64,000 nucleotides of DNA from Lethocerus indicus (Eukaryota; Arthropoda; Insecta; Hemiptera; Belostomatidae): contig JACDQD010000003.1 of the NCBI GenBank assembly GCA_019843655.1, forward strand, positions 13,394,925-13,458,924. The letters run 5' to 3'. This document shows, piece by piece, positions 1 through 12,400 of the stretch (positions are counted from its first letter, which is position 1; every line of letters starts with the position of its first letter). Under the pieces are notes generated by a model, which was not told the origin of the DNA, ran no database searches, and worked only from the letters and a program-made list of their open reading frames with translations. The translations under genes were made by a program, and so were the position numbers.

Positions 1-10
1 TTAGGTTAGG
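1..10. repeat. Two TTAGG units
   Basis: The window starts TTAGGTTAGG. TTAGG is the telomeric motif of many insects. Two units are too few to indicate a telomere and are more likely an interstitial trace or chance; the cut of the window hides whether the run is longer to the left. Confidence 0.35.
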
Positions 11-436
11 AAAAGTATCGCGATTGCATATTGCATACCACGCATAATATTCATAAAAAAAGCTATCGGATGTTGAGGCGGGTGTATCTAAATGGAAAAG
101 AGATACGGAACAGAACAATGCACTAAAGCTCATTGTTGCTACCAACATTCTCCATTAACGTGTTACCAGCGGTCCGACGTTACGTGGGCCCGAGCTCGAA
201 TCGTTAAACGCCAATGTAGACGACCCTAACCAAAAACTAGTTTAATGTCGTACATTCTTTCATTCAATTACAAGTTACTACAATGTGACCGGAACATCCT
301 TCTGTGCGACACCGAACCGTGGACGGGGATTTAAAAGAAACGGGGGTCGCCCCATTCAAATATAATGGCCGAGTGAATTCAACAAACAAATAAGCCGTCG
401 GAACCGGTAGGAAACGGGCAGGAGGGAAGGGGGGAG

Positions 437-479
437 TGTCCCGGGACAGGTGTGCCGATAATTATCGGGACACGTCCCG
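437..479. repeat. Cluster of perfect palindromes
   Basis: TGTCCCGGGACA (437-448) is a perfect 12-base palindrome, and CCGATAATTATCGG (455-468) a perfect 14-base one. The latter is flanked by GTGT on the left and ACAC on the right, and overlaps an imperfect third, GGGACACGTCCC. The cluster could extrude as hairpins or bind a dimeric factor; nothing here decides between these. Confidence 0.6.
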
Positions 480-730
480 CGGGCACGCAACTGACTCAGC
501 CACGAGCTTGCCCCGACCGGTTTTTTTTTTTTAATCACCGGACTCCCCTCACCATTCTGGCATGACGGGCTTCCCCCCGACTCCGCCCATCGCCGTTCCT
601 GAGCCGTTGAAAACGTGTGCCGTAAGAGGTAGCGCCCGTACTTTTAACAACACCCTGTGAGCGAAGAGAGCGAAATTACCCCAACTGCAATACATTTACA
701 GACATCCACCGCCGGTTTTATCACTATTAT

Positions 731-794
731 ACGTATCCTCACTACAGATTTTCCACTGTAAGCGGAATTAATTAAAGATTTTTAAGTGGATTAA
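731..794. repeat. Direct repeat A, copy 1
   Basis: This stretch shares the order CGTATCCT ... ACTGTAAGCGGAA ... ATTAA ... TTTTTA-GTGGATTAA with 888-960, about 157 bases downstream. The copies have small gaps, so they are old. Perhaps it is part of a dispersed element; not recognised. Confidence 0.55.
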
Positions 795-887
795 TTAGAA
801 ATGCTGACAGCTAGAAACGGGCACCATGGGTACAAAAAGTAATTACACAGATCGCGATATTATTTAATTTAATTATATTGATTTATT

Positions 888-960
888 ACGCGTATCCTTA
901 CATTAAATTTAAACTGTAAGCGGAAACTAATTAAGCGAGAAGGTTTTTAGGTGGATTAAA
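888..960. repeat. Direct repeat A, copy 2
   Basis: Second copy of the repeat at 731-794. The shared parts are CGTATCCT, ACTGTAAGCGGAA and GTGGATTAA in the same order and orientation. The spacing differs by a few bases, which indicates diverged tandem copies. Confidence 0.55.
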
Positions 961-3059
961 GGATTATGTACACGCTGGGTAATGGCTTTCGCTGTGAGTA
1001 TCATCGAATTGACTTTTATCCTACGTGTTCTGAGGGACTATCGTGTTTTTTATTTCGAGATATTCAAGATGCTCAGAATGAAACTGAGTCACGATAATGG
1101 CATTTTAATAATGATGACTAGAACACTACAGATCAGCAAGGCTTTTCATAGCTTCTCACGTTTCTCATGAGCTAAGGCATAATTCGACAAACTCGATCAC
1201 AAACATATTACTAAACAGCCAGCTGTATCTCAAACTTACGTTTCTAGCCAGTAAATCGACGTCTCTACAAGACTCATTTTGCTTTACTCAGTAATTAGAG
1301 TAATAATTATTATGTATGTATTATATTAATAATCAACTCTGTGGAAAAAATGATTTGAATAAATTACAAATTTTAAAATTGGAACTGTTTTTCCCCGTTG
1401 CTTCTATTTTTCATTCATATCCTACGGCCACTAGTTTCAACAATAGTTATTGCAGTTTCAGATAGTTAAGAGTATAAAACCAGATCTCATTTAGGACGGC
1501 TAATTAAAACAAGACAACCTCTTGTTTTTAAGATTCTTTGTAATTCGAAACCCGACAGACCGGTTATGAAAAACGAGTAATTCAGTCCTCAGAAACATTT
1601 TTCCGTCAGGAAATTAAACTGACTTAGTCTCATAACAGCCTGAACATCGTTTCAATTAATTTTCAACAAACTTTCTCTCTTCCAAAGAACATATTTTAAA
1701 GGCAGCTAATAGTTATAGTGCGATTCTTAACCCTAGTATTTCATATGCGGCTAGAACTATTCCCGGTCAATTCAGTACCGTCCACTAATCCTTCAAATGA
1801 CGCCGACGATTTTAATGGGGTCACCCCGCGTTAACAAATCAATTCTTCGACACGGGAGCCAGACGAGCGGCGGCATGGCATATGCTGTACGTGGGCAATT
1901 AAGAAGATTGGGGGAGGGTGGTACTCCGGAGGGGCTATAATGGACGCCCAATCCGAGGGGACAGAACCATCCGTGTGTGATGACCGCCGCACTCCACACT
2001 GCCTGGCTGACCATTGTCCCACTAAATGGGACCATCGCACAGACAACAGCCCCACCGCTCGAAATCTTCCCTACCGCTTTCATTCCACAATATTCGTCAT
2101 TACGATCTGGTAAAACCGACATGTAAACGTTAAGTATATAAATGTTAATCACGAAACGTTGATCCATAATCACTAATATATTTGAAGGAATATCTTAATA
2201 GAGAAAGTTGTCTATTACTTAATTTTGTTAAAGATAGTTCCATCACAACTGATTTATTTTATTTTTTGAAGCCAATTTTTTGAGAGTGCGTTAGTTTAAT
2301 TCTCCAGAACCAAATTACGCCGCGGGTTTGTTGTTCCAGCTTCGAGCCACAGAGGCTTTTTCCAATTGTTTATCTCGGACAAACGAACAAAAAATCCCCA
2401 GGAATGATGTCTACGGGCGCAGGCTCAAGCCAGTTTATAAACCTCGACTAACGGAGTTGGCTTCTTGTTTGTTTTTTCACCCCCGCCCTGTTTACTTTCA
2501 CGTAGTGGAGAGGAGGTCACATTTTATACAAAACCGTTGCTCCCAACGCGCGACCTCCGCACACTCGATGCAACATATCCGGTCGTCCTCGTTGAGAAGA
2601 CAGAGTTCCAGGGTTTTAATTGTGGCGCGAACCCTGTTCGAGGTTTCACGGGATATTTCGAATGCGACTGGCCGGCTCCGGGCGGGTGAGCGCTAACGCT
2701 CGTAGGTCATTCCAATGTCATATCCGCCAGTGCGCTTAATGAAACGTAGTAAGTATTCGTTGCACATCAGTCGTTCTAACATTAATTCGACCTTTCGGGT
2801 TTTGATAGCCGGGGATTAAGGTTAATCACACAAATCCGATAGACTTAAGTGAGGAGCCCAACTGCTCTTAACCCAACTTGGTTTAGGTCAAATAGGTCAG
2901 GTAGTTACAGGCGAACGCAAGGGGGGCTCACAAAAAGTATTAGTACTTTTCTAGAAACGACCATTCATTCTAAATTTAGGCAGATGATCCAATTATTAAT
3001 TTATTATGTTATTAAGTTATTATTTACTATTTGCATTATTTGAAAAGGAGAATTTTATA

Positions 3060-3508
3060 CCATAGATTTCGTGTGTTTCTGTCTCCTCTCGCTGGATTGG
3101 TGTTTTGCTAGACCAGTTTCGGTTGCTCGCAATCTTCAGTAGCGGTTTTAGTCACTTTGGATGTTTTTTGGGCATCCTTACTGCACTGTCACTGCCACAT
3201 GTACGTGTGCACATGTATGTGTTTTGTTATTGTGTTTATGGGAGATGTTTGTCTTATTTGGGTTGGGAGGGATTTTGTTAATCGGCTTCGTCGAATTATC
3301 GCACAACTGGTCAAAACAATTAGGTTCGGACTTCCAAATATATGACTGGAAACATATATGGTATTGTGTGACAGTGCAGCGAGGATGCCCAAAAAACATC
3401 CTAAGTGCCAAAATGACTAACACCGCTGCTGAAGATGGCGACCAGCCGGAACAGGTCTAGCAAAACATCAAACCAGTGAGAGGAAACAGAAACACATGAA
3501 ATAGACGG
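3060..3508. repeat. Foldback element: long inverted repeat with a 175-base spacer
   Basis: The left arm (3060-3192) is repeated in reverse complement as the right arm (3368-3508) over about 130-140 bases, with a few short gaps and roughly four in five bases matching. Shared strings include GGATGCCCAAAAAACATCC and GGTCTAGCAAAACA (right-arm sense). The spacer 3193-3367 is unrelated to either arm and encodes nothing recognised. This is the layout of a foldback or long-terminal-inverted-repeat non-autonomous DNA transposon, or of two copies of a short element inserted head to head. If transcribed it would fold into a long hairpin RNA. I saw no clear target-site duplication. Confidence 0.75.
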
Positions 3509-6500
3509 TGTTCCAACCCCTCGCAGATCACAAAAGAGATGTTCTAAACTGGAGAATTTAATTTTATAATAACATCGGAGCACAAATCTTTGCAGGAAGC
3601 CCTAATCTTAAGCAGCCTCCACAAATAAAATTGGCCTTGGAAGGAAGAGTGGATTAAAGTTGTCCTAATACACGCGACGATGATTTACAGCTGAGAAAGT
3701 CCAGACGCTTTAATTAGGCCAAAGATGAGAAATGAATTTTCTTTCTACTATTCAACTAACAGAAAAGAACAAATGCCAGGACAAATGCCCCGCGACGTGT
3801 CTCCTTCACCACTGTCCCAATAGGAAGACTAGCGTATTTATTTTTGTTCTCTAGTTATGTACTGTCTATGATAATTGCAGTTTCTGCTTCCGAAATATTG
3901 ATTACGAGGTTGCTTGAAATTTTGAACTAGTTAAAGAGCTCAGATATTCAACTTTATCAGAAATTCATCTGTTAACTAGCTTTAGTCGGGTCACACTAGC
4001 TTACTTCCAATGCGTCATGGAGAAATAGTTCACGACGAGACCTGATTAGGATTACCAAGTAATAAAGAACACGGAAGAATGAACATGGACTAATAATTAG
4101 TTCATAATAATTAATCCACAAAAAAAGTTACCGAACAAACCTGAACAAAAGAATGTGGATATAGTTAGCTGGTATATTCATGCAGCTTTATTAATTTTAT
4201 ACAATTTGTTATTAACATTATATTAGAATTATTATATATATTAGATTAAATTATTATATTAGAAGTACAATTATATATTAACATTGTAACAGAATTAGAA
4301 GCTATTCTACCGGTAATTGTAAACGAAGATTGATTGTCAATTAAACTGCCCGGACATACAATTTTATGCATTTTAACTTATCATAAAATATGTTGAACAC
4401 TCTTCCGATAATAGCTCCAACGAATGGCTGCTGTTTACACACAACTGTCCCGAAAAATGTAATTGTTGCAACTATGGGCCTGAACAAGTTCGGGCCGAAG
4501 TTGACCGCACATTTTGCACGTGGAAAGAGGATAGGTTTCCATTTAACATAAAATTATGTACCCCAACGGGAGGGCCTAATGCAATTATCAGACAGAGAGA
4601 AAGAAAGAAAGAGTGAAGGGGGAAGCGCGATTGGAAGATCCCCTCGGAACCGACCCCATACAAGGGGGCTATGATCGGCTTAGGATTTATCCCATTGGTC
4701 CCGAGCCCCAATGGGCAAAGGCTCCTCTCCACGAACCCAATAACCGGGCTCCCGCCGCCATGTTGCACCGAACAAATCTCGTTTTAGAACTTTATGGACG
4801 AACCCTTCGGCTAAACAAATTAGCTCTGTCCGAACCGGGCTCAATTTCGACACCCAATAAAAGTCCCGTTCCTATTTCCCGTGTCAGGATTCCACCGTCC
4901 CATAGGATACTGATTTGTACGAAATTCTTTTTTTCATTCGCAGGAAAAAAGATTTTGCCGCCAGACACCAGGTGTCATAACATGAACTTTACAACTTTAC
5001 AAAACAACAATATTATCCATTAATTACGAAGATCTATAACATTATTAATAATTAAAATATACATATATTTCGAGTCTTGGTTAACGCCATACTAAATTAT
5101 TAATAAATACGATTATATTAACGATTCAAAATTAATAGCAAATGAAATAATATAAATTATTATTAAGCCTAAAAGAAATAAGCCCCCAGATGGAATCATC
5201 TTTGTGAGTAAGGAAATAGCTCTTCATTTTCCTTTCACAAAAAAACATTAAGTAATATAGGATTTAAGTTTCAACAAGTCACATTAATGTGAGCATAAAC
5301 AATGAAATTAATTGGGGGAATTAATCGAAAAACGAGTTTGTGAGGTTATTGAACTTATAAACATCAAAGTTATTAATTCCACGAATCCAAAAGAAGTGAG
5401 TTAAAAAAAGAGTTGTGGAAAAAAAATTCATACAAACTGTCATTATTAATGACTATTTTAACACACGAAACCTGTCCTTATAAAATGAAATATACCCGCG
5501 TCATTACTGGTTTAAAAGGGTAAAAACCATACGGGGTGTAAACGACTGCGAGGGCGTACCCCGCTTTCTTTTTTCCCCTTTCCTTATCGCAATATCGTCC
5601 CTGCCTATATAATGCGTGCCCGAATATGCGTGACAAGGGAAAGCTCCCACGCAATAAACAATCGACTTTTGTAAGGAGAAAAGAGGGGATTATTAGGACG
5701 AGGAAGTCGTAGATACAAATACAATTTTGTATTTATTGTAACTAAATAAAATCGGACCCAAAATTAATACACAGGAATAAATATTTGTATTTATTAATTA
5801 TTCGTGGTAACATTAACGGTGGTATCACTGATGATATTACTGAAAATATAGGGGGAGAGGGGGCTAATAGCAATATTGCTAATATCGTAGGCGTTATTTT
5901 ATCCATCGGCTACAGATTGTAAGAGTGAAAGAAAACGTGAAGGGAAAATGGGAAGAGAGATGGGTACACTCGGATATATGAGCGGGATATCCTACGAGTG
6001 ACCACACTCGCAGATATACAACGTAGCTGGTAACAGAACATTCATTAAGCCAGAAATGCTACTACAGCAGCACTTTTCGGTGTTGAAATTAAATTAAAGT
6101 AGAATAATAATATTAAAATTAAATAATTTAATGAGATTAAAATGGAAATAAAATATTTTAATTTATAGGTACTTCATCCCAGACAACGCGAACTCCTCCT
6201 TTTTTATGTAAGCCGCGGCCTCTAAGTGCAGATGGAAGTGTCGGCCACTGTGAATTGGAGCAACCATTTCACGCACCAGGAGGCGACGGCTCATTCATAA
6301 ACGACTTAATAACGTATAATTCATACAATGGCAAAAAGAATTCCGGAAGAAACCAATCAGGCTGGATGCGCTCTGTCTAAACAGCCTCACTTGTCTCATG
6401 CCGCCGGAGAAGTATGACGTACTACACTCTACCATTCAGATTTTATACCACAGCAAGTTATAACATATTAAGCATTGAATACAAGTCAACTTAAAGTCCA

Positions 6501-7424
6501 CATTCTAGTATCTAATAAAAAATAACCTAATGATTAATTTTTAAATTACCAAAGCTTAGATGTAAAATATTACTGATCAAATACCTAAATGAAACTTTTA
6601 TTAATAGTTCTGATTATTAAACAACAAATAAAAATATGTGACCACGTAAACTACATTTCCTGTAGCCTCTAACACACAAGAGAGAATAATAATCTCAAAA
6701 AATACCTATTTAAACAGTAAAACAATTCGGGTCGGCAACATAACTTATTTTTTTAATAGTTAAATTCAGTTAAAGACAGTTACCATAACAATTTAACTAT
6801 GTTCCAAAAGAAAAGTTCTGCCGGCGTGAGGAAATAAAATTGCTGGGAACCAATGTGTTTTTTAGCTTCTAATGGTCTTGGCAGGTATTAAAAATTAATT
6901 CTGGCAGCCGACGGATCTTGAACTGTCCAAATATAATGTTCAATAAAATATTGATATATAAGGACAATGAAATGTGAGATTGATATATAAGCGGGAGATG
7001 ACGTGTGACCTGGCGGCATTGACATGCCTCTTCGCCGGATCCTCCACTCTACATATTTCCCGCTTCCTATTCCGTAACCGTTACGTTCCCCATAACTTTT
7101 TACCTACTATAACTTCTCGTACATGAAATACTATAAATATTGTAACCAATCGTTACAAATTAAAACGTTCATATTTATATAGGTAATAAATTAAAAATAA
7201 TACTTTAGAAATTTACATTTTCAATATATAATTTTTAGAAACATTTGGGTATTTTACAACACTGTGTATCCTGGTTTGTCGTGGTATAAACATTTTCAGT
7301 GGCGGGGTTGTCTCTTCAAAATGAAGTCTATACCACGCGTTAGTTCGATAACAAAGCTAGTAAGAAATGTCGCATTGCAGTCAGTATAAACCCGTAGTTC
7401 TCTAGTCGAAACGGGAATTTTCGA

Positions 7425-7488
7425 CGGGCACTTTCGCTAATAACACCAACGTTAAATGAAATACGACTCCTCGGGGTCGGCCGGGCGC
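7425..7488. repeat. Direct repeat B, copy 1
   Basis: Sixty-four bases that recur at 8148-8211 with seven mismatches (57 of 64 identical), including an unbroken core of 29 bases beginning CACCAACGTTAAATG. The flanks do not match. This indicates a dispersed repeat or the two ends of a degraded insertion of about 790 bases. Confidence 0.8.
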
Positions 7489-8147
7489 CCGGCGACAGCT
7501 TCCTCCATTTTCCTGGAACTTAAGCGCGGGGCGGGCGTAAATTTATTCACAATGGGCTCTAATTACAAGTCTTCTGCAAGAGGCCGCACCGAATCGAATT
7601 AAGCAGGGCCAATTGGGGGCGGCAGTAATGAAGACGGATCTAAGCTGTGTCGGGTAGAGCGGAGGAGGGCGGGTAGATCGCGTGCGCCTAGGACGCCTCT
7701 CCGCGCTAAAAACCTATCGGCCCCGTTCTAACAAAACACCGGTCACAATGCCCAAATCATATGCCATTGTATAGCACCCCCCCTCCACGCTACGGAGGGG
7801 TGACAATCGCTTTTATCGGCTGCACGACTCAATGTTAAAGTCGTAAATTACTTGTAAAGTAGACGTGGGAAAGCTACGCTAGGGGACGTTACCCCCAGGA
7901 TTGATTCAGGATCTGTGAAAGGAAATAGGATCGGGGGAGGGTACCAGATGATTTTCCATGAAACTTGAAAAACACCCGCTTCCCCACACCAACCAACTCT
8001 TCTAACAAGGGCGAGAGTTAAAAAAAGCCAGCGCCCTTTCAAAAAATGAATCCACCACTCCAGATTTGTACAATAAATCGAAGATTGCGACTCGTATGTA
8101 AAGTTCATAGAGTGAAGCTGGAGGGCTTTATCATTTATAAGAATAAA

Positions 8148-8211
8148 CGGCCACTTTCGATAATATCACCAACGTTAAATGAAATACGACTCCTCAGGAT
8201 CGGTCAGGCGC
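8148..8211. repeat. Direct repeat B, copy 2
   Basis: Second copy of 7425-7488, in the same orientation and 723 bases further on. The DNA between the copies (7489-8147) has no long open frame and no recognised protein, so solo LTRs or a SINE pair are both possible readings. Confidence 0.8.
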
Positions 8212-9336
8212 TCTGATTTCGATGCGAATTATGTATAGAAATGAAATCAGCATTTGCAAACTACAATGTAATTGTATCAAATTAATGCGATTGAAAATCC
8301 TTTTTTCAATCAAGACAAAGTTTATAAAACACATTTTAATTCTTATATTTTCCGAAATGGTCCAGATAATTAACACTTTTATAGGAGAAATATACGGAAT
8401 ATTGTAGAATGGAAACCGGGATTTACGATTTCCTCCGCGAAAGAGGATTTGGTTCAGTCAAGGGAATGATGAGGCCAGGTCTTTCCCCACTGTTGGGTCA
8501 AATCCGATTTTTCCTTAAGTTACAGCCATATTAGGGACCATATGACGTAAACCTTATCGATTGGAGGATTAACTTTAGTTAAAAGACAGGAAGAAACCTT
8601 TCTTCTGCTTAGGATGTGCAGAAAGTCACGTTATGCAAAGTTATAATACAATATAACTAACCGAATTTAATTTTCAGTTGTGTCATACTTTACACAAGAG
8701 TAAAGTAAATTACATTAGAGGCACTCGTTCGCTGACGTAAGCATAAAGTCTGTGGAATATAACGTCATGACATACTTATTTAAAACTTATTCAATTTTCC
8801 TACCTCTTTTTTGTAAAAAAAATTGTACTTAATGGAATTTCCATTTAAACGATAGAATATTTTTCACACTTTATTATTACAAAAGCATACAAGCTCAAGC
8901 ATACTACAGGCACTGTCAAACTAGAGAATACAATTGTACTTCAATCGGAAATATTTCAGTGTCAAGCACCTTCTATAAGACCTATCTAACAATTGGATAT
9001 TTTGAATAAAAATAAAAGGTCGCTAATAAAAGCTGTCTTCGTCAGCCATTTGACTGAACAATAAGAAATATAATTTTCTTTCATCATAATATCCCCTTGA
9101 ACATCTCGAACACATGACAGAGGTCTAGGCAAGCGAACTGCGAGGCAGGAAATACGACAGGATTTTAATAGTCCAAGTAACTGGCCGTCCATTCTAATAG
9201 ACGCGGATATAAATCTTCATACAAAAAATTGGGACGAGCTAAGCCCGGTAGCAGTAGGAAGGAGTACAACCGAGCAATTTAAGTCGACCAACGAACTCAA
9301 TATACATCACCATTGAGCTGAATGGAAAGAAAACTC

Positions 9337-9356
9337 ATTTGCATGCAAATTAATTA
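9337..9356. promoter_or_regulatory. Palindromic octamer (POU) site joined to a homeodomain site
   Basis: ATTTGCATGCAAAT (9337-9350) is a perfect 14-base palindrome made of two overlapping octamers (ATTTGCAT and ATGCAAAT), followed at once by TAATTA, a core homeodomain site. POU-domain factors bind such octamers singly or as dimers. In an intron of a neural adhesion gene this is a candidate enhancer site; binding is inferred from sequence only. Confidence 0.45.
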
Positions 9357-9457
9357 CTTTCCCCAGGAAGGATCTTCAAGATTAATGTAAGGATCGAAGC
9401 CCAATCCAAAATTTAAATAAGGGATCCTATAATGTTAGATGTAGATCATATATTGCT

Positions 9458-9476
9458 CGATACGTAAAACGTATCG
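9458..9476. repeat. Short perfect inverted repeat
   Basis: CGATACGT and ACGTATCG form an 8-base stem around AAA. It has no neighbouring gene feature and may be chance. Confidence 0.4.
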
Positions 9477-12400
9477 TACGATAAAATAAACCCGGTTACA
9501 ACACAACATAGGTTTGAAACAGAAAATTATTTCTCAGTGCTTCCGAACGATGTTAATGACTAAATTCTTCAGGGATTCGTCATTTTAAATGTGTGAACTT
9601 CCGGGAGTACATATTCAATGCTTGTTTTCCCTCGTTAGGCCTTAATTTTTCGGGTATGAATCTCTTAACACAAAACATTTACTCCAATATCAAAATAATA
9701 AAATAGTTTCTCTTTACTGGTATTATTATTGTTGTTACAGATTTTATATACAAAGAATAGACACCACCCGACACGTTATGTGCTAGTGGCATTCTACCGC
9801 TGGACCGGCAGATGTCTGAGGTCACAATAACAAGGATCTAATTTACTACTATTGTTAGTACCGATATGCCGAAACCGGCCCAACCGCGGATCAAGTAAAG
9901 AAGAGGATTCAAATAAATCACCCGAACTGGGGTGATATTTTTAAAGAAATGTTTGTTAATCATCGATAATGGAACGATTATTCAATGATAAGTGTGTGTA
10001 GATTACAAACATAAGAGAAGGTATACCGGGTGTCTGGTTAGAATACGAAATAGAAATAAAGCTTAAAAGGGAGAGACTTATGCATTGTCAATACCTAGAG
10101 CTACTGAGTAATTACCGATTAGCGAGAATGAATTATATCGGACCGAATATAGAAGTAATCCTACGCAAGGTGAATTGAGGCACTGGGATGTTGTTGAGTT
10201 GGCACGTTGGATATTAAAACGCGGCTCGTTGATTTAATCGAACCGCCGGTTGCAAAATAATGTACTGCAATTGAGGTTATTCCTGCCGCCCCAACCGGCA
10301 TTGGTAAGCGGGTTCAAAGAGGGAGGGACATTAACCGGGGGAGCCTTGATTATTTGCACACTCTGGACCCAACACTTGTGAAGGGACAACGCAGATCTTC
10401 ACCCTCGAGCTTCCCCACCTGGCGGCTGCCCAAAATGCGACACCCGGTCGCTCTATAAAACCACAGTCATGAAACAAGGAGGATGTGCTCTCATGTAAAT
10501 CAAGACAGTTTTATTATCAGTTAACAATACCTCAAAGTTTTGCAAAGGACAATTTAAAAGACTATTAAGCCTGTGATGTTATTGACGACGGTCGTGTCAA
10601 AACCCACCGAGAGGGAAGATATAACCGTTACCGTCTCTGAAAGTCGACTGAAAACTAATTAGCGTAAGCTAAAGATAAACAAGCCTATAAAAGTGAAAGG
10701 GGCTTCTCTCACAGCGTCATTCAATGTTCCTTTATACGGTGTTCGTTTAGTAGTCCAAAATATAATCAAGCCGGGTGAAATTAGGTTCACGGCAAAATGA
10801 AAACGGGGAAAGGTAGAGCCTCGCTCGGCTTCAATCACCTGAGCCAGAAAACTAAACTCCAGTTAATTCCAAAAATAGCGCAAAACCAAAAAGTAATAGA
10901 GGAAACGAAAACATTTATCGCGAACCTTTTATAGTTAAATTTCAAGAGTCGTAAGAGGCAAATTATAAATCCCATGATGATAATTATTGTATTTGTACCG
11001 GATGATTAGGACAATTAATAAGTTCATGTTACAGTATACAATATAGTCAATTTTTATAAATTCGATGTATTTATTGATGTATTAGATGCCATTTGACAAA
11101 TTTTGGTGGCCTCGATATAGGAAAAAATATAATTATTCGCCTAATATTATTATTTTTTAAATTAATGCCAGTAATTGATAGTTAATTAAGAATGGAATTC
11201 TACTCTTCCTTATATAAAAACAGGTTATGTAACTAAGAAATTCAGTAAGCGATGAAAATAGCAGATTATGACGCATAAGAAATATAGAATTGTATAGAAG
11301 GGTTTTGAAAACTGGTAAATTCCATATGTTTAGAGTTAGCTGAAACTTCGTGGGTCATTAGGGCTAGAATAACCAAGAAGGGAACTAAGAAATAGGGCCA
11401 ACGGGTCGATAATGGACTACCCTGTGGTGGCGCCCTTTATTTTAAAAATTTCTGCGCTGATCTTTTTTTACAAAACCTGAATACTATCTGTGCAGAACGC
11501 AATTCGTGCGGAAAGTAGTGATTATTGAAAAAAAGACAGTAAAGCTAAATTGTGTAAATTTGAGAAAGGAAAACGCATTTTCACGGATTTTAACAGCGTA
11601 GTCTGTTGGCCCCATTCTCAAATTGAGTACATCATATTCTGGGGGCAAAGTTTTTTCTTTTCGGCACGTTCTATACGTGATAGAAAAATAGGCTAATGTC
11701 TCAGATACATGTGTAGAGAGGTTTAAAAAAATATTGTCTATCATAAGGCGTTATTTCCAAGCTGAATTGATTGGGTCTCCTTGGACTCGGGGCTCTGAGC
11801 CGAAAGTCTTCGAAATCGAGCTAGAGGTAATCTTGTCCAACGATGAATCAGGAATATCCATTCGATTTGACCGTGATTGGAATTCTCCACAGACATTTCG
11901 TGATCACATCCGAAAAATAAATAGTTCCAGCTATTTTATACATTATACAGGCCCCACACCGCATTAAAGCACGAATATGAGGTAAAAATATGACTCAGTG
12001 CAAACTATTCTTCGTCTGTCTAGCACACAGCAAGGGATAACCACTTATATAAAATCCGGATTTACCATAATTTCTTTTTTTTAAATAAAATCATTAAACT
12101 GATACTACAGTAGGAAAACTCCAATGTTGGATTGATTATCCAACAAAGTAAATAAGGGGTTTCCCTTAAGGCTAAAGTCCTTCAAAGTATAGACTCTTAT
12201 TTTCAAGGCCTCCTCCGCATTGCGGGTTTCGGAGCCACTATTTTCGTCTTTGGGTCATTCATGTTCACGTTAGGAAACCAATATTTGTCGATTTCAGGGG
12301 AAATAAAATTTCTGGATGAGTTATCTTTTCAGTGACATTTATCTGACTAACGACACTCCAGGTTTTTCCAAAGTTGTGCACTGAAGAACGAAATTCTTGA

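Noticed and set aside
1..10. Chromosome end
   Set aside because: Two TTAGG units are not a telomere, and unique DNA follows at once.
1793..2696. Open frames of 120-126 codons on both strands (1793-2173 minus, 2328-2696 plus)
   Set aside because: They sit in GC-richer patches where stops are rarer, overlap other frames of similar length, have no domain or splice context and resemble nothing known.
3161..3460. 99-codon and 81-codon frames on opposite strands sharing MFFGHP
   Set aside because: The shared peptide is produced by the inverted repeat arms, not by coding constraint.
4472..5023. Overlapping open frames of 98 and 136 codons on opposite strands
   Set aside because: Same reason: a local GC-rich patch, no protein-like composition and no supporting signals.
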